A stretch of DNA of 7,469 nt from an uncultured Lachnospiraceae bacterium. GTDB taxonomy: Bacteria > Bacillota_A > Clostridia > Lachnospirales > Lachnospiraceae. Shown in pieces: positions 1 through 5,842 of the stretch. Location of the stretch: positions 1 through 7,469 of the forward strand of contig CACZHN010000122.1 in assembly GCA_902780985.1 (NCBI GenBank), given 5' to 3'. The notes under the pieces are model-generated. The model was not told the DNA's origin. It made no database searches and saw nothing but the letters and a program-made list of their open reading frames with translations. A program made the translations under genes and the position numbers. Position 1 is the stretch's first letter; each line of letters starts with the position of its first letter.

Positions 1-72
1 ATGTATGAAAAGGTCGGTTTTAAAACAATCGACGAGAACAGCGAAGAATATATCATGGTATGTGAGTTATGA
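1..72 (+). CDS. GNAT-type N-acetyltransferase, C-terminal end only (partial)
   Basis: Reading from base 1, 23 codons run to a TGA at 70-72. The peptide starts MYEKVGFK and ends EYIMVCEL. The pattern 'YEK-hydrophobic-GFK', a short acidic turn, then a beta strand ending 'YIMV.EL' is the usual last 20-25 residues of GNAT acetyltransferases, which transfer acetyl from acetyl-CoA to an amine. The ATG at base 1 is probably an internal Met, because in the family this segment sits at the extreme C-terminus after the acetyl-CoA binding motif; the rest of the gene lies left of the window. Its stop overlaps the start of the next gene (ATGA, 69-72), so the two are probably translationally coupled. The substrate cannot be told from this fragment. 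Confidence 0.7.
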   Translation: MYEKVGFKTIDENSEEYIMVCEL

Positions 73-1253
73 CAGATTACAGAAAAACAAAACTTGCCTG
101 TTACCTGGGATTTATAACACAGGCAATCGCGGCGAATTTCGCACCGCTTTTGTTTTTAAAGTTTCATAAAGACTACGGAATATCTCTGGGAAATGTAGCC
201 CTGATATCCACAGTGTATTTCTTTACGCAGCTGCTTATCGATCTGTTCTGCGCAAAGTTTGTGGACAGGATCGGATACAGAGTTTCAATCGTAGCGTCGG
301 AAATATGTTCGGCGGCGGGCCTTATCGGGCTTGCTTTTCTGCCTGGCATGATGCCGAATGCATTTGCGGGAATACTGATCAGTGTAACCGTTTATGCCGT
401 AGGCTGCGGACTTATCGAGGTTCTGGCCAGCCCTATTATTGAGGCGTGTCCGTTTGAGAATAAGGAAGCCACCATGAGTCTTCTGCATTCCTTTTACTGC
501 TGGGGAACTGTGGGAACAATAGTGATATCAACGCTGTTCTTTACGGTTTTCGGTATGGACAGCTGGAAATGGCTTGCTGTCATATGGGCCTTGGTTCCGC
601 TTTATAATATCTATAACTTTGCAACCTGTCCTATCGTACCTATCGTTGAAGAAGGTCAGGGAATGGGAATCAGACAGCTTGGAAGAAAACCTCTTTTCTG
701 GGCGGCGATATGCCTTATGGTATGTGCGTGAGCATCGGAACTTGCTATGGCACAGTGGGCATCGGCCTATGCCGAAGCAGCACTGGGATTATCGAAAACG
801 CTGGGTGATCTTCTGGGACCGTGTATGTTTGCGGTTACGATGGGAATCTGCCGTATCATATACGGAAAAAAGGGCGAGAGCATGGACCTGATGAGATTCA
901 TGATCGGCTCGGGAGCGCTGTGCGTTGTATGTTACGTTCTTGCGTCGCTTTTCTCCGATCCGATCATTGGACTGGTGGGATGTATAATGTGCGGGTTCTC
1001 CGTAGGGATCATGTGGCCGGGAACCATCAGTGTTTCGTCAAAAGTCTTTCCTACAGGCGGAACGGCAATGTTTGCACTGCTTGCTATGGCAGGCGACCTT
1101 GGTGGAAGTCTGGGACCTGCAATAGTCGGAAGAGTTACCCAGTATGCAGGCGATAATATTCGTGCCGGCATGGGCGTCGGGCTTATCTTTCCGATAGTGC
1201 TTATAATAATGGTTGCCATTCTGAAGAAGTTTTCGACTGCTTCGGATGATTAA
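69..1253 (+). pseudogene. MFS permease interrupted by one in-frame TGA (729-731)
   Basis: Two open stretches, 69-728 and 732-1253, lie in the same frame and together make one 394-codon permease, the normal length for a 12-helix major facilitator protein. The first 220 codons hold about six hydrophobic helices, with the MFS loop motif FVDRIGYR near residues 65-72 and a LLHSFYCWG segment around 139-147 that recalls sugar or unknown-substrate MFS proteins of Firmicutes. The second part (QWASAYAEAALG, GFSVGIMWPG) holds the remaining helices. Codon 221 is TGA inside the seventh-helix region 'MVCA-stop-ASELAMAQWASA'. From memory of the family the residue there is usually Gly, and GGA to TGA is a single change. 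It may be a true null allele, a sequencing error or a leaky stop. A restart at the ATG at 747 would make only half a transporter and has a weak ribosome site. The start at 69 overlaps the upstream stop, and the stop at 1251-1253 lies 19 nt before the next start. Confidence 0.8.
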
Positions 1254-1259
1254 ATCAGC

Positions 1260-1265
1260 AGGGGG
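1260..1265 (+). promoter_or_regulatory. Ribosome binding site fixing the start at 1273
   Basis: AGGGGG ends 7 nt before the ATG at 1273. An in-frame ATG at 1246, inside the end of the permease gene, would add nine residues but has no Shine-Dalgarno sequence in front of it, so 1273 is preferred. Confidence 0.7.
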
Positions 1266-1272
1266 TATTTAT

Positions 1273-2553
1273 ATGGGGTACAATTTTTTCGGCGATATTC
1301 AGATATCGAATGCCATAGGCCGTAAATTAGGTGAATTCAGAGCTTCTCTCGGAGAAGCTGTAAGCAGGGGGAAGAATATAACATTTGCGGACAGGGATAT
1401 AGCCTATTCGATGAAACTTCAGCGTGACAGGATCGCGAGAAAAGGACTCGAACTGGACTACGATGTTTATTTAAGAGATGAAAACAACAATCAGTTTCAT
1501 CCCGCAAGCAGCTGGAAGGATGCGCATTATGAGAGTACCGTATGCTTCAATCCCTGTGGCAGAAAAAGAATTGTAAAAAAGAACGGTAAGGTGTGCTACA
1601 AAGATGACAGGAAGAGTATCCTGTACGAAACCGTTACCGATGTGATCACGGGAACTCATCCGGATAATGATCCGATCTCCTGTCCGAACTGCGGAGCAGT
1701 GTCAACGGTGGCAGGTCTTCAGAACGGATGTGCTTACTGCGGAACCAGATTTCAGATGGACGAGCTTTTCCCGAAAGTTACATCCTATTATTTCATAGAT
1801 GATGTAGCTATAAACAAAAGCGAATTTAAGACAGGGTATATTAAAGCGTACTTTGTTGCTATGATTGCCACATATATCCTTATGTGCATCCTAAAAGGAG
1901 AGGTGTATCTGCCTTGGAATCTGTTGATGCATCCTTCGAAACTGATAAGTACCTCAATAGGCATAGTTCTGGGAAGCATTCCGATCGCGTATGTTCTGTA
2001 TGCATATTTCCTGTTTATGAGACTTATATTCAGGGGAGCCTCCTCTTCGTCGAAAATGGGAACCATCGGTTCACGAAAGAAGTTTGAGGCGAGAATGAAG
2101 ACGATAAGTCCCGAGTTTTCCTTTGAGTATTTTACAAGCAGGGCTCAGTCTCTGATCAAAACGGCTGTTTTATCCGATGATGAGAGACAGCTTACGTTTT
2201 ACGAGGGAACGGCGCTGGATCCTAAGATGAAGGACATCATAGACATGAATTACGGCGGTGCGCTGGGATGTCTGAGCTTCAGGGAAGACGGAAATTATGT
2301 GACGGTTGTAACAAAGGCATACTTTGATGTGCTGTATGCAACCGATAGTAAGGTTTACTACAAGCCTGAAGCCTTTACCGCAACCTTCAGAAGACGTACC
2401 GATATTCCGGTAAACTTCAACTTTTCCATGTCGAGGATTGCATGCCCGTCCTGTGGTGCAAGTTTTGATGCGACGAAGATAAAGAACTGCCCGTACTGCG
2501 GAAACAAGTATGAGATAACCTCGGATGACTGGGCGTTGGTGGAGTTGAAATAA
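1273..2553 (+). CDS. Membrane protein with two zinc ribbons and a Tim44-like domain
   Basis: The 426-residue product has a clear domain order. Residues 1-130 are a polar, charged region of unknown fold. A CxxC-12-CxxC zinc ribbon follows (Cys137, 140, 153, 156). Two hydrophobic segments (about 188-207 and 224-253) probably form a membrane hairpin. Then comes a Tim44-like module, about 265-385, opening with SPEFSFEYFTSRAQSLI and ending with strand-rich sequence and YKPEAFTATFRRR. A second ribbon at the C-terminus (Cys391, 394, 406, 409; CPSC...CPYCG) ends in DDWALVELK. Both ribbons should bind structural zinc. Bacterial proteins joining zinc ribbons to a Tim44-like domain are known in Firmicutes but have no assigned function to my knowledge. 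The Tim44 assignment rests on pattern recall and is less sure than the ribbons and helices. It sits between a transporter and a methyltransferase gene with gaps of 19 and 14 nt, implying co-transcription. Confidence 0.8.
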   Translation: MGYNFFGDIQISNAIGRKLGEFRASLGEAVSRGKNITFADRDIAYSMKLQRDRIARKGLELDYDVYLRDENNNQFHPASSWKDAHYESTVCFNPCGRKRIVKKNGKVCYKDDRKSILYETVTDVITGTHPDNDPISCPNCGAVSTVAGLQNGCAYCGTRFQMDELFPKVTSYYFIDDVAINKSEFKTGYIKAYFVAMIATYILMCILKGEVYLPWNLLMHPSKLISTSIGIVLGSIPIAYVLYAYFLFMRLIFRGASSSSKMGTIGSRKKFEARMKTISPEFSFEYFTSRAQSLIKTAVLSDDERQLTFYEGTALDPKMKDIIDMNYGGALGCLSFREDGNYVTVVTKAYFDVLYATDSKVYYKPEAFTATFRRRTDIPVNFNFSMSRIACPSCGASFDATKIKNCPYCGNKYEITSDDWALVELK

Positions 2554-2567
2554 GAGAGATTTACAAA

Positions 2568-3338
2568 ATGGAAAATGATGAAATAATAGAGAACAACAGG
2601 AATTACTGGAATGATCATGCGGATCTTTGGTTCGGAACCACGGCACTGCCGGAGTTCGGTGTACGCTTCCCTACCGAAGATGATCTGCATCTCTTTGGGG
2701 ATGTAAGCGGGAAAAGCATGCTGGAGATATGCTGCGGCAGCGGACACTCGCTGGTATATAATGCCGAGAGAGGTGCGAAGGAACTGTGGGGCGTGGACAT
2801 CTCGCAGAAGCAGCTGGATAATGCAGCAAAACTTCTTTCGGAAAAGGGGTATGCGGCAAATCTTATCTGTGCAAAGATGGAAGACGAGCTGGATGTACCG
2901 AAAGAGTATTTTGACTTTGTTTATTCCATTTACGGAATCGGCTGGTCGACAGATCTGCAGTGTACATTTGACAATATCGCATCATACTTGAAGAAGGACG
3001 GAATATTCATTTTCAGCTGGCATCATACATTGAATTACTGTATAGGCTGGTCCTGCGATGAGCGAAGCGATGTCTTTGAAGGCGATAAGCTTCTTATGAC
3101 CAGAAGCTATTTTGACGAGTCCTATTTTAAGATGCCTGTACATGACAGTGAGATAGTACTGTGCAACAGGAAAATCTCCACGTATATAAATGCACTGGCA
3201 AAAGCGGGATTTGTTATCGAACAGCTGGTGGAAGAAAGCGATAAGGCTTCTTTGGAGGCGGAAGGGGACGTGGATCCGAAGACGAGAAAAGCCAAGATGC
3301 TGCCGATCTCATTTTGCATAAAGGCGAGAAAGCTTTAG
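2568..3338 (+). CDS. Class I SAM-dependent methyltransferase
   Basis: The 256-residue product has the Rossmann-type methyltransferase signature: motif I LEICCGSGHS at residues 52-61, the acidic ribose-binding Asp77 in WGVDIS, and the motif IV region YFDFVYSIYGIGW around 114-126, followed by LKKDGIFIFSWHH (141-153) in the usual post-IV strand. It should transfer a methyl group from S-adenosylmethionine, and no transmembrane segment or signal peptide is visible. The N-terminal RNYWNDHADLW and the TEDDLHLFGDVSGK lead-in match a group of small-molecule-type methyltransferases common in clostridia whose substrates are unknown. The ATG at 2568 lies 14 nt after the previous stop with a modest GAGAG site at 2554-2558, so it is probably the last gene of the row. 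Methylation of DNA is unlikely because no DPPY-like motif is seen. The acceptor cannot be named. Confidence 0.88.
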   Translation: MENDEIIENNRNYWNDHADLWFGTTALPEFGVRFPTEDDLHLFGDVSGKSMLEICCGSGHSLVYNAERGAKELWGVDISQKQLDNAAKLLSEKGYAANLICAKMEDELDVPKEYFDFVYSIYGIGWSTDLQCTFDNIASYLKKDGIFIFSWHHTLNYCIGWSCDERSDVFEGDKLLMTRSYFDESYFKMPVHDSEIVLCNRKISTYINALAKAGFVIEQLVEESDKASLEAEGDVDPKTRKAKMLPISFCIKARKL

Positions 3339-3367
3339 GGGGGATTATGAGAAGGTGTTAATTGATA

Positions 3368-4786
3368 TTATCTTTCGAATAATCTGAGCATTATCATTTT
3401 ATACCATGCTTTCTTGCCGGTATATGGATGCTCGCGGAGAGGCAGGTTGAAGTGCCTCGAACCGAATAAGACCGTGGTAGGATGTGTGAATTCCCGGAAT
3501 CCCCAGATCCCGTGATATGCACCCATTCCGGAATGACCGGTGCCGTTGAACGGTGCACCCTTCACCATCATATGAAGGCATACTTCGTTTACGCATCCGC
3601 CGCCGATCTGCTGTGTGCTCATCACACGTTTTGCCCACTTCATATCCTTTGTAAATACATACATTGCAAGACCGTGCTCGCGTTCGGACACTGTCTTCAT
3701 CAGGCTGTGAACCTGTCTGTCCGGAAATGTAACGACAGGAAGCAACGGGCTGAAAAGCTCGTGCTGTACGATAGGTTCATCTATCTTTACAGGATATATG
3801 ATTGTAGGATTATAACTCATTTTGTCCGGATCTCCGGAACCGCCATATACTATACGGTCACGATACTGCTCTGCTTCGGCGGAGCATTTTTCGTATGCGG
3901 CTTTTGATATCAGATGAGGATATTCCGGATTGCTCTTAGCATCCGGTCCGATCTGCTTTGTGAACGCGGCTTTTAGCTTTTCGATAAATGTATCGGCAAC
4001 TTCTTCCGCCACAGCAATCTGGTTGATGTTGATACAGATCTGTCCGCTGTTGAGAAGTTTGAAGAATGCTATCTTTCGTGCGGCATCGTCGAGATCGGCA
4101 TCCGCGCGTACGATGCACCAGTTGCCGGTTTCACCGCCCAGCTCCAGTGCTACAGGTGTGAGATTTTTTGAAGCCATTTCCATAACATGTTTTCCGATAT
4201 TCGGAGAACCGGTATAGAATATCTTATCAAATCTTTCCTCAAGGCACATATCCGCTACATCATGTCCTCCGTCGATCAGTGCAACATACTTTGACGGATA
4301 TATATCTTCAATGATCTTCTTTAATACAGCTGTGCAGGCTTCGGATTTCGAGCTTGTCTTTATGACAGCGGTGTTTCCTCCTGCTATGCTGGCGGCAAGT
4401 ACGCCTAAAGAGAGTAGGATAGGGAAGTTGAACGGACTTATGATAAGTGAGATTCCGTAAGGCATTTTGTAAACACGGGTCAGCATGCTCGGGAAGCAGG
4501 CGAATCCGCTGAAATGCAGTTCCGGCTTTGCCCAGCGGCTGAGTCCGGCTATCATCTCATTTGTTTCGGTGATCACGGTTCCGATATCACAGAAATAGGC
4601 CTCGGTACTGTTTCTTCCCAGGTCCTTATGAAGAGCATCCATGATCTCGCTTTCGTATTTCTTCATAGCGGCATTGAGCCTGCGAAGCTGTCTCTTTCTC
4701 CATTCTACAGACAGAGTCCTTCCGCTTCGGAAGAATGCCCGCTGACTTTCTACGACTTTATGTATAGATGTTTTGTCCCATCCCAT
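3368..4786 (-). CDS. Aldehyde dehydrogenase, class 3-like
   Basis: The 472-residue protein aligns by eye along its whole length with the ALDH superfamily, closest to class 3 enzymes, which oxidise aliphatic or aromatic aldehydes to acids with NAD(P). Landmarks are PFNFP with Asn120, the coenzyme strand GGNTAVIKTSS (136-146), FYTGSPNIGK (190-199), LELGG with general base Glu215, GQIC with nucleophile Cys251, and ELFSP with Glu343 and Phe345. The C-terminus 'FTHPTTVLFGSRHFNLPLR' followed by a basic tail is class-3-like; no membrane anchor is evident. Oddities: IKTSS replaces the usual IKPSE, so the Glu that normally binds the NAD ribose is Ser; LELGG is followed by ETGNW rather than K-S/N-P; and PFNGTG replaces PFGGxG. 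The start has an AAAGGAG site (4796-4802) at 9 nt. It is convergent with the upstream methyltransferase gene, 29 nt apart, and divergent from the next one. The aldehyde substrate is unknown. Confidence 0.9.
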   Translation of the reverse strand: MGWDKTSIHKVVESQRAFFRSGRTLSVEWRKRQLRRLNAAMKKYESEIMDALHKDLGRNSTEAYFCDIGTVITETNEMIAGLSRWAKPELHFSGFACFPSMLTRVYKMPYGISLIISPFNFPILLSLGVLAASIAGGNTAVIKTSSKSEACTAVLKKIIEDIYPSKYVALIDGGHDVADMCLEERFDKIFYTGSPNIGKHVMEMASKNLTPVALELGGETGNWCIVRADADLDDAARKIAFFKLLNSGQICININQIAVAEEVADTFIEKLKAAFTKQIGPDAKSNPEYPHLISKAAYEKCSAEAEQYRDRIVYGGSGDPDKMSYNPTIIYPVKIDEPIVQHELFSPLLPVVTFPDRQVHSLMKTVSEREHGLAMYVFTKDMKWAKRVMSTQQIGGGCVNEVCLHMMVKGAPFNGTGHSGMGAYHGIWGFREFTHPTTVLFGSRHFNLPLREHPYTGKKAWYKMIMLRLFER

Positions 4787-4821
4787 TTATATCATCTCCT
4801 TTGATAGCAGAACTTTTGTTC

Positions 4822-4851
4822 ATTATACTATCTATGCGACAGGAGTCTCAA
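4822..4851 (-). promoter_or_regulatory. Promoter of the aldehyde dehydrogenase gene
   Basis: On the minus strand a TTGAGA -35 box (4846-4851) lies 18 bp from a perfect TATAAT -10 box (4822-4827). This predicts transcription starting near 4815, about 28 nt before the ATG, with the AAAGGAG ribosome site in between. No palindromic operator overlaps it. Confidence 0.75.
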
Positions 4852-4887
4852 GTAGCTATTGACAGTTGAAAATTTATAGGGGATTAC

Positions 4888-4915
4888 TTGAAAAGATCAG
4901 ACAGAATGATAAACT
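4888..4915 (+). promoter_or_regulatory. Candidate promoter of the CmoM-like methyltransferase gene
   Basis: TTGAAA (4888-4893) lies 16 bp from TAAACT (4910-4915), an acceptable but not strong match. An alternative uses the perfect TTGACA at 4859-4864, but the hexamer 17 bp on (GATTAC, 4882-4887) is poor. The promoter must lie between about 4852 and 4955, since the dehydrogenase gene on the left is divergent; which of the two is used cannot be settled by eye. Confidence 0.3.
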
Positions 4916-4920
4916 GTTAA
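4900..4920 (+). promoter_or_regulatory. Degenerate third copy of the TetR-type operator
   Basis: Bases 4902-4920 match operator 2 (5803-5821) at 16 of 19 positions, in the same orientation: CAGAA, then GATA, then CTGTTAA are shared. The inner bases of the right arm differ (AA for TT), so the two arms no longer pair fully. It overlaps the candidate -10 box at 4910-4915 and lies upstream of the methyltransferase start, where a repressor site would be expected. Binding is a guess. Confidence 0.35.
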
Positions 4921-4954
4921 AGGAACTTTTGAATACTGGCGGAATTAACGGTAT

Positions 4955-4960
4955 AGGAGT
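4955..4960 (+). promoter_or_regulatory. Ribosome binding site fixing the start at 4968
   Basis: AGGAGT ends 7 nt before the ATG at 4968. The frame stays open back to a TTG at 4866, but that codon has no Shine-Dalgarno sequence and the intervening region carries promoter-like sequence, so the longer reading is not preferred. Confidence 0.75.
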
Positions 4961-4967
4961 GAGAGAT

Positions 4968-5690
4968 ATGTCCGGTTCGATTAAAGATTACAGAAATATG
5001 GTAGAACAGCCTTGGGGCAGAATGTTCTATGAGTTGATATATAAGCAGTTGAGCATTCCGGAAGATCAGAGGGTGAAGATTCTGGATTTCGGAGCGGGTT
5101 TCTGCATAACAGCTGACCACTTCGCTGCACACCATGACGTGACAGCGGTGGAACCCAATGAGGAAATGTATAACCTGCGTGTTGCAGAGAATAATTATTC
5201 TCTGGTCAAAGAGGGGATAGATTATCTGAAGACAGTGGAAGCCGGTTCCTATGATGTGGTCATCTGCCATAATGTTTTGGAATATGCCGAGAACAGAGTT
5301 GAGATACTGGAACAGCTGGCAAGGATATTGAAGCCGGAAGGAATCTTATCTATTGTAAAGCATAATCTGTTCGGAAGAGTTATGGGCAGTGCTGTCCTGG
5401 CCGATAATCCAAAGGCGGCTATAAATCTGTTGGATAATGTTTCCGAAGACAGCATGTTCGGAAGCAGAGATGTTTACAGCAACGAGTATCTGATCGAATG
5501 TCTTTCCGATAAGATGGAACTTACCAATGTATTCGGTATCAGGGCATTCTTCGGATTATCATCGAATAATGAGATTAAGTACACCGATGAATGGTACCGG
5601 GCGATGCTTGAATTGGAGACCAGGACATATGATATGGAGGAGTTCAAAAGGATCGCATTCTTTAACCATCTGATATTCAGAAAGAAGTAG
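4968..5690 (+). CDS. SAM-dependent methyltransferase, CmoM/SmtA-like
   Basis: From the ATG at 4968 the product is 240 residues. Motif I is ILDFGAGFC (38-46), the ribose-binding acid is Glu62 in AVEPN, and motif IV is DVVICHNVLEY (96-106), followed by LKPEGILSIV (121-130). Two stretches resemble Escherichia coli CmoM (SmtA): 'HNVLEYAENRVEILEQLARILKPEG' aligns with its HAVLEW region, and 'MLELETRT' with the following FNHLIFRKK corresponds to its C-terminal 'LLELETR...' segment. CmoM methylates 5-carboxymethoxyuridine at the tRNA wobble position. The same substrate is only a possibility here, since no cmoA or cmoB lies nearby and the pathway is best known from proteobacteria. The likeness is recalled, not computed. 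The gene is divergent from the aldehyde dehydrogenase gene, stands as its own unit and ends just before a strong terminator. A longer reading from TTG 4866 would add 34 residues and is less likely. Confidence 0.85.
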   Translation: MSGSIKDYRNMVEQPWGRMFYELIYKQLSIPEDQRVKILDFGAGFCITADHFAAHHDVTAVEPNEEMYNLRVAENNYSLVKEGIDYLKTVEAGSYDVVICHNVLEYAENRVEILEQLARILKPEGILSIVKHNLFGRVMGSAVLADNPKAAINLLDNVSEDSMFGSRDVYSNEYLIECLSDKMELTNVFGIRAFFGLSSNNEIKYTDEWYRAMLELETRTYDMEEFKRIAFFNHLIFRKK

Positions 5691-5705
5691 GAGATGAGGG
5701 ATCTC

Positions 5706-5734
5706 AAGCACAGGATCAGTCCTGTGCTTTTTTT
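5706..5734 (+). terminator. Rho-independent terminator after the methyltransferase gene
   Basis: A perfect 10-bp stem (AAGCACAGGA pairing with TCCTGTGCTT) with a TCAG loop runs straight into a tract of seven T (5728-5734), 15 nt after the stop codon. It separates the methyltransferase transcript from the operator-controlled promoter that begins at 5743. Confidence 0.93.
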
Positions 5735-5742
5735 ATAAAAAG

Positions 5743-5765
5743 TAAACAGAACAATATTCTGTTTA
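5743..5765 (+). promoter_or_regulatory. Operator 1, palindrome upstream of the -35 box
   Basis: A perfect inverted repeat with 9-bp arms (TAAACAGAA and TTCTGTTTA) around the centre CAATA. It ends 3 bp before the -35 box. Its inner 19 bases (5745-5763) equal those of operator 2 except at one position (A at 5753, G at 5809). Size and symmetry fit a TetR-family dimer site, and a tetR-type gene closes the operon. Confidence 0.8.
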
Positions 5766-5768
5766 TTC

Positions 5769-5799
5769 TTGACATGAGAAAACTCCTGTGTTATATAAT
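5769..5799 (+). promoter_or_regulatory. Promoter of the hydrolase-tetR operon
   Basis: A perfect TTGACA -35 box (5769-5774) is followed by two overlapping -10 candidates: TATATA at 17 bp (5792-5797) and TATAAT at 19 bp (5794-5799). The predicted start falls near 5804-5807, inside operator 2. With operator 1 just upstream, the promoter is bracketed on both sides and should be strong when the repressor is released. Confidence 0.85.
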
Positions 5800-5823
5800 T
5801 AACAGAACGATATTCTGTTAATT
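5797..5823 (+). promoter_or_regulatory. Operator 2, palindrome over the transcription start
   Basis: An inverted repeat with 11-bp arms (AATTAACAGAA and TTCTGTTAATT) around the centre CGATA. It overlaps the end of the -10 box and the expected start point, a position where a bound repressor would block RNA polymerase. Its centre (5810) is 56 bp from that of operator 1 (5754). The shared core is AACAGAACRATATTCTGTT. Confidence 0.82.
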
Positions 5824-5842
5824 TTTAAAAGGAGGAATTCAT

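Noticed and set aside
729..790. Selenocysteine or alternative-code reading of the TGA in the permease
   Set aside because: The expected residue is Gly, not Cys or Sec, no convincing SECIS hairpin follows at the right distance (only a 5-bp stem about 37 nt on), and TGA is a normal stop elsewhere in the window.
932..1219. 95-codon minus-strand open frame inside the permease gene
   Set aside because: It is the antisense shadow of the permease coding frame and shows no recognisable protein features.
3339..3361. G-rich ribosome-site-like tract followed by ATG and a four-codon reading frame ending in TAA
   Set aside because: Too short to call a gene. It could be the remnant of a lost gene start after the methyltransferase, but 29 bp between two convergent genes gives nothing to test this on.
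3482..3907. 141-codon plus-strand open frame opposite the aldehyde dehydrogenase gene
   Set aside because: The dehydrogenase on the other strand is recognisable along its full length; this frame is its antisense shadow with no domain.
4866..4967. Upstream TTG start giving a 274-residue methyltransferase
   Set aside because: There is no ribosome site before the TTG, while the ATG at 4968 has AGGAGT at 7 nt and motif I then falls at a normal distance from the N-terminus.
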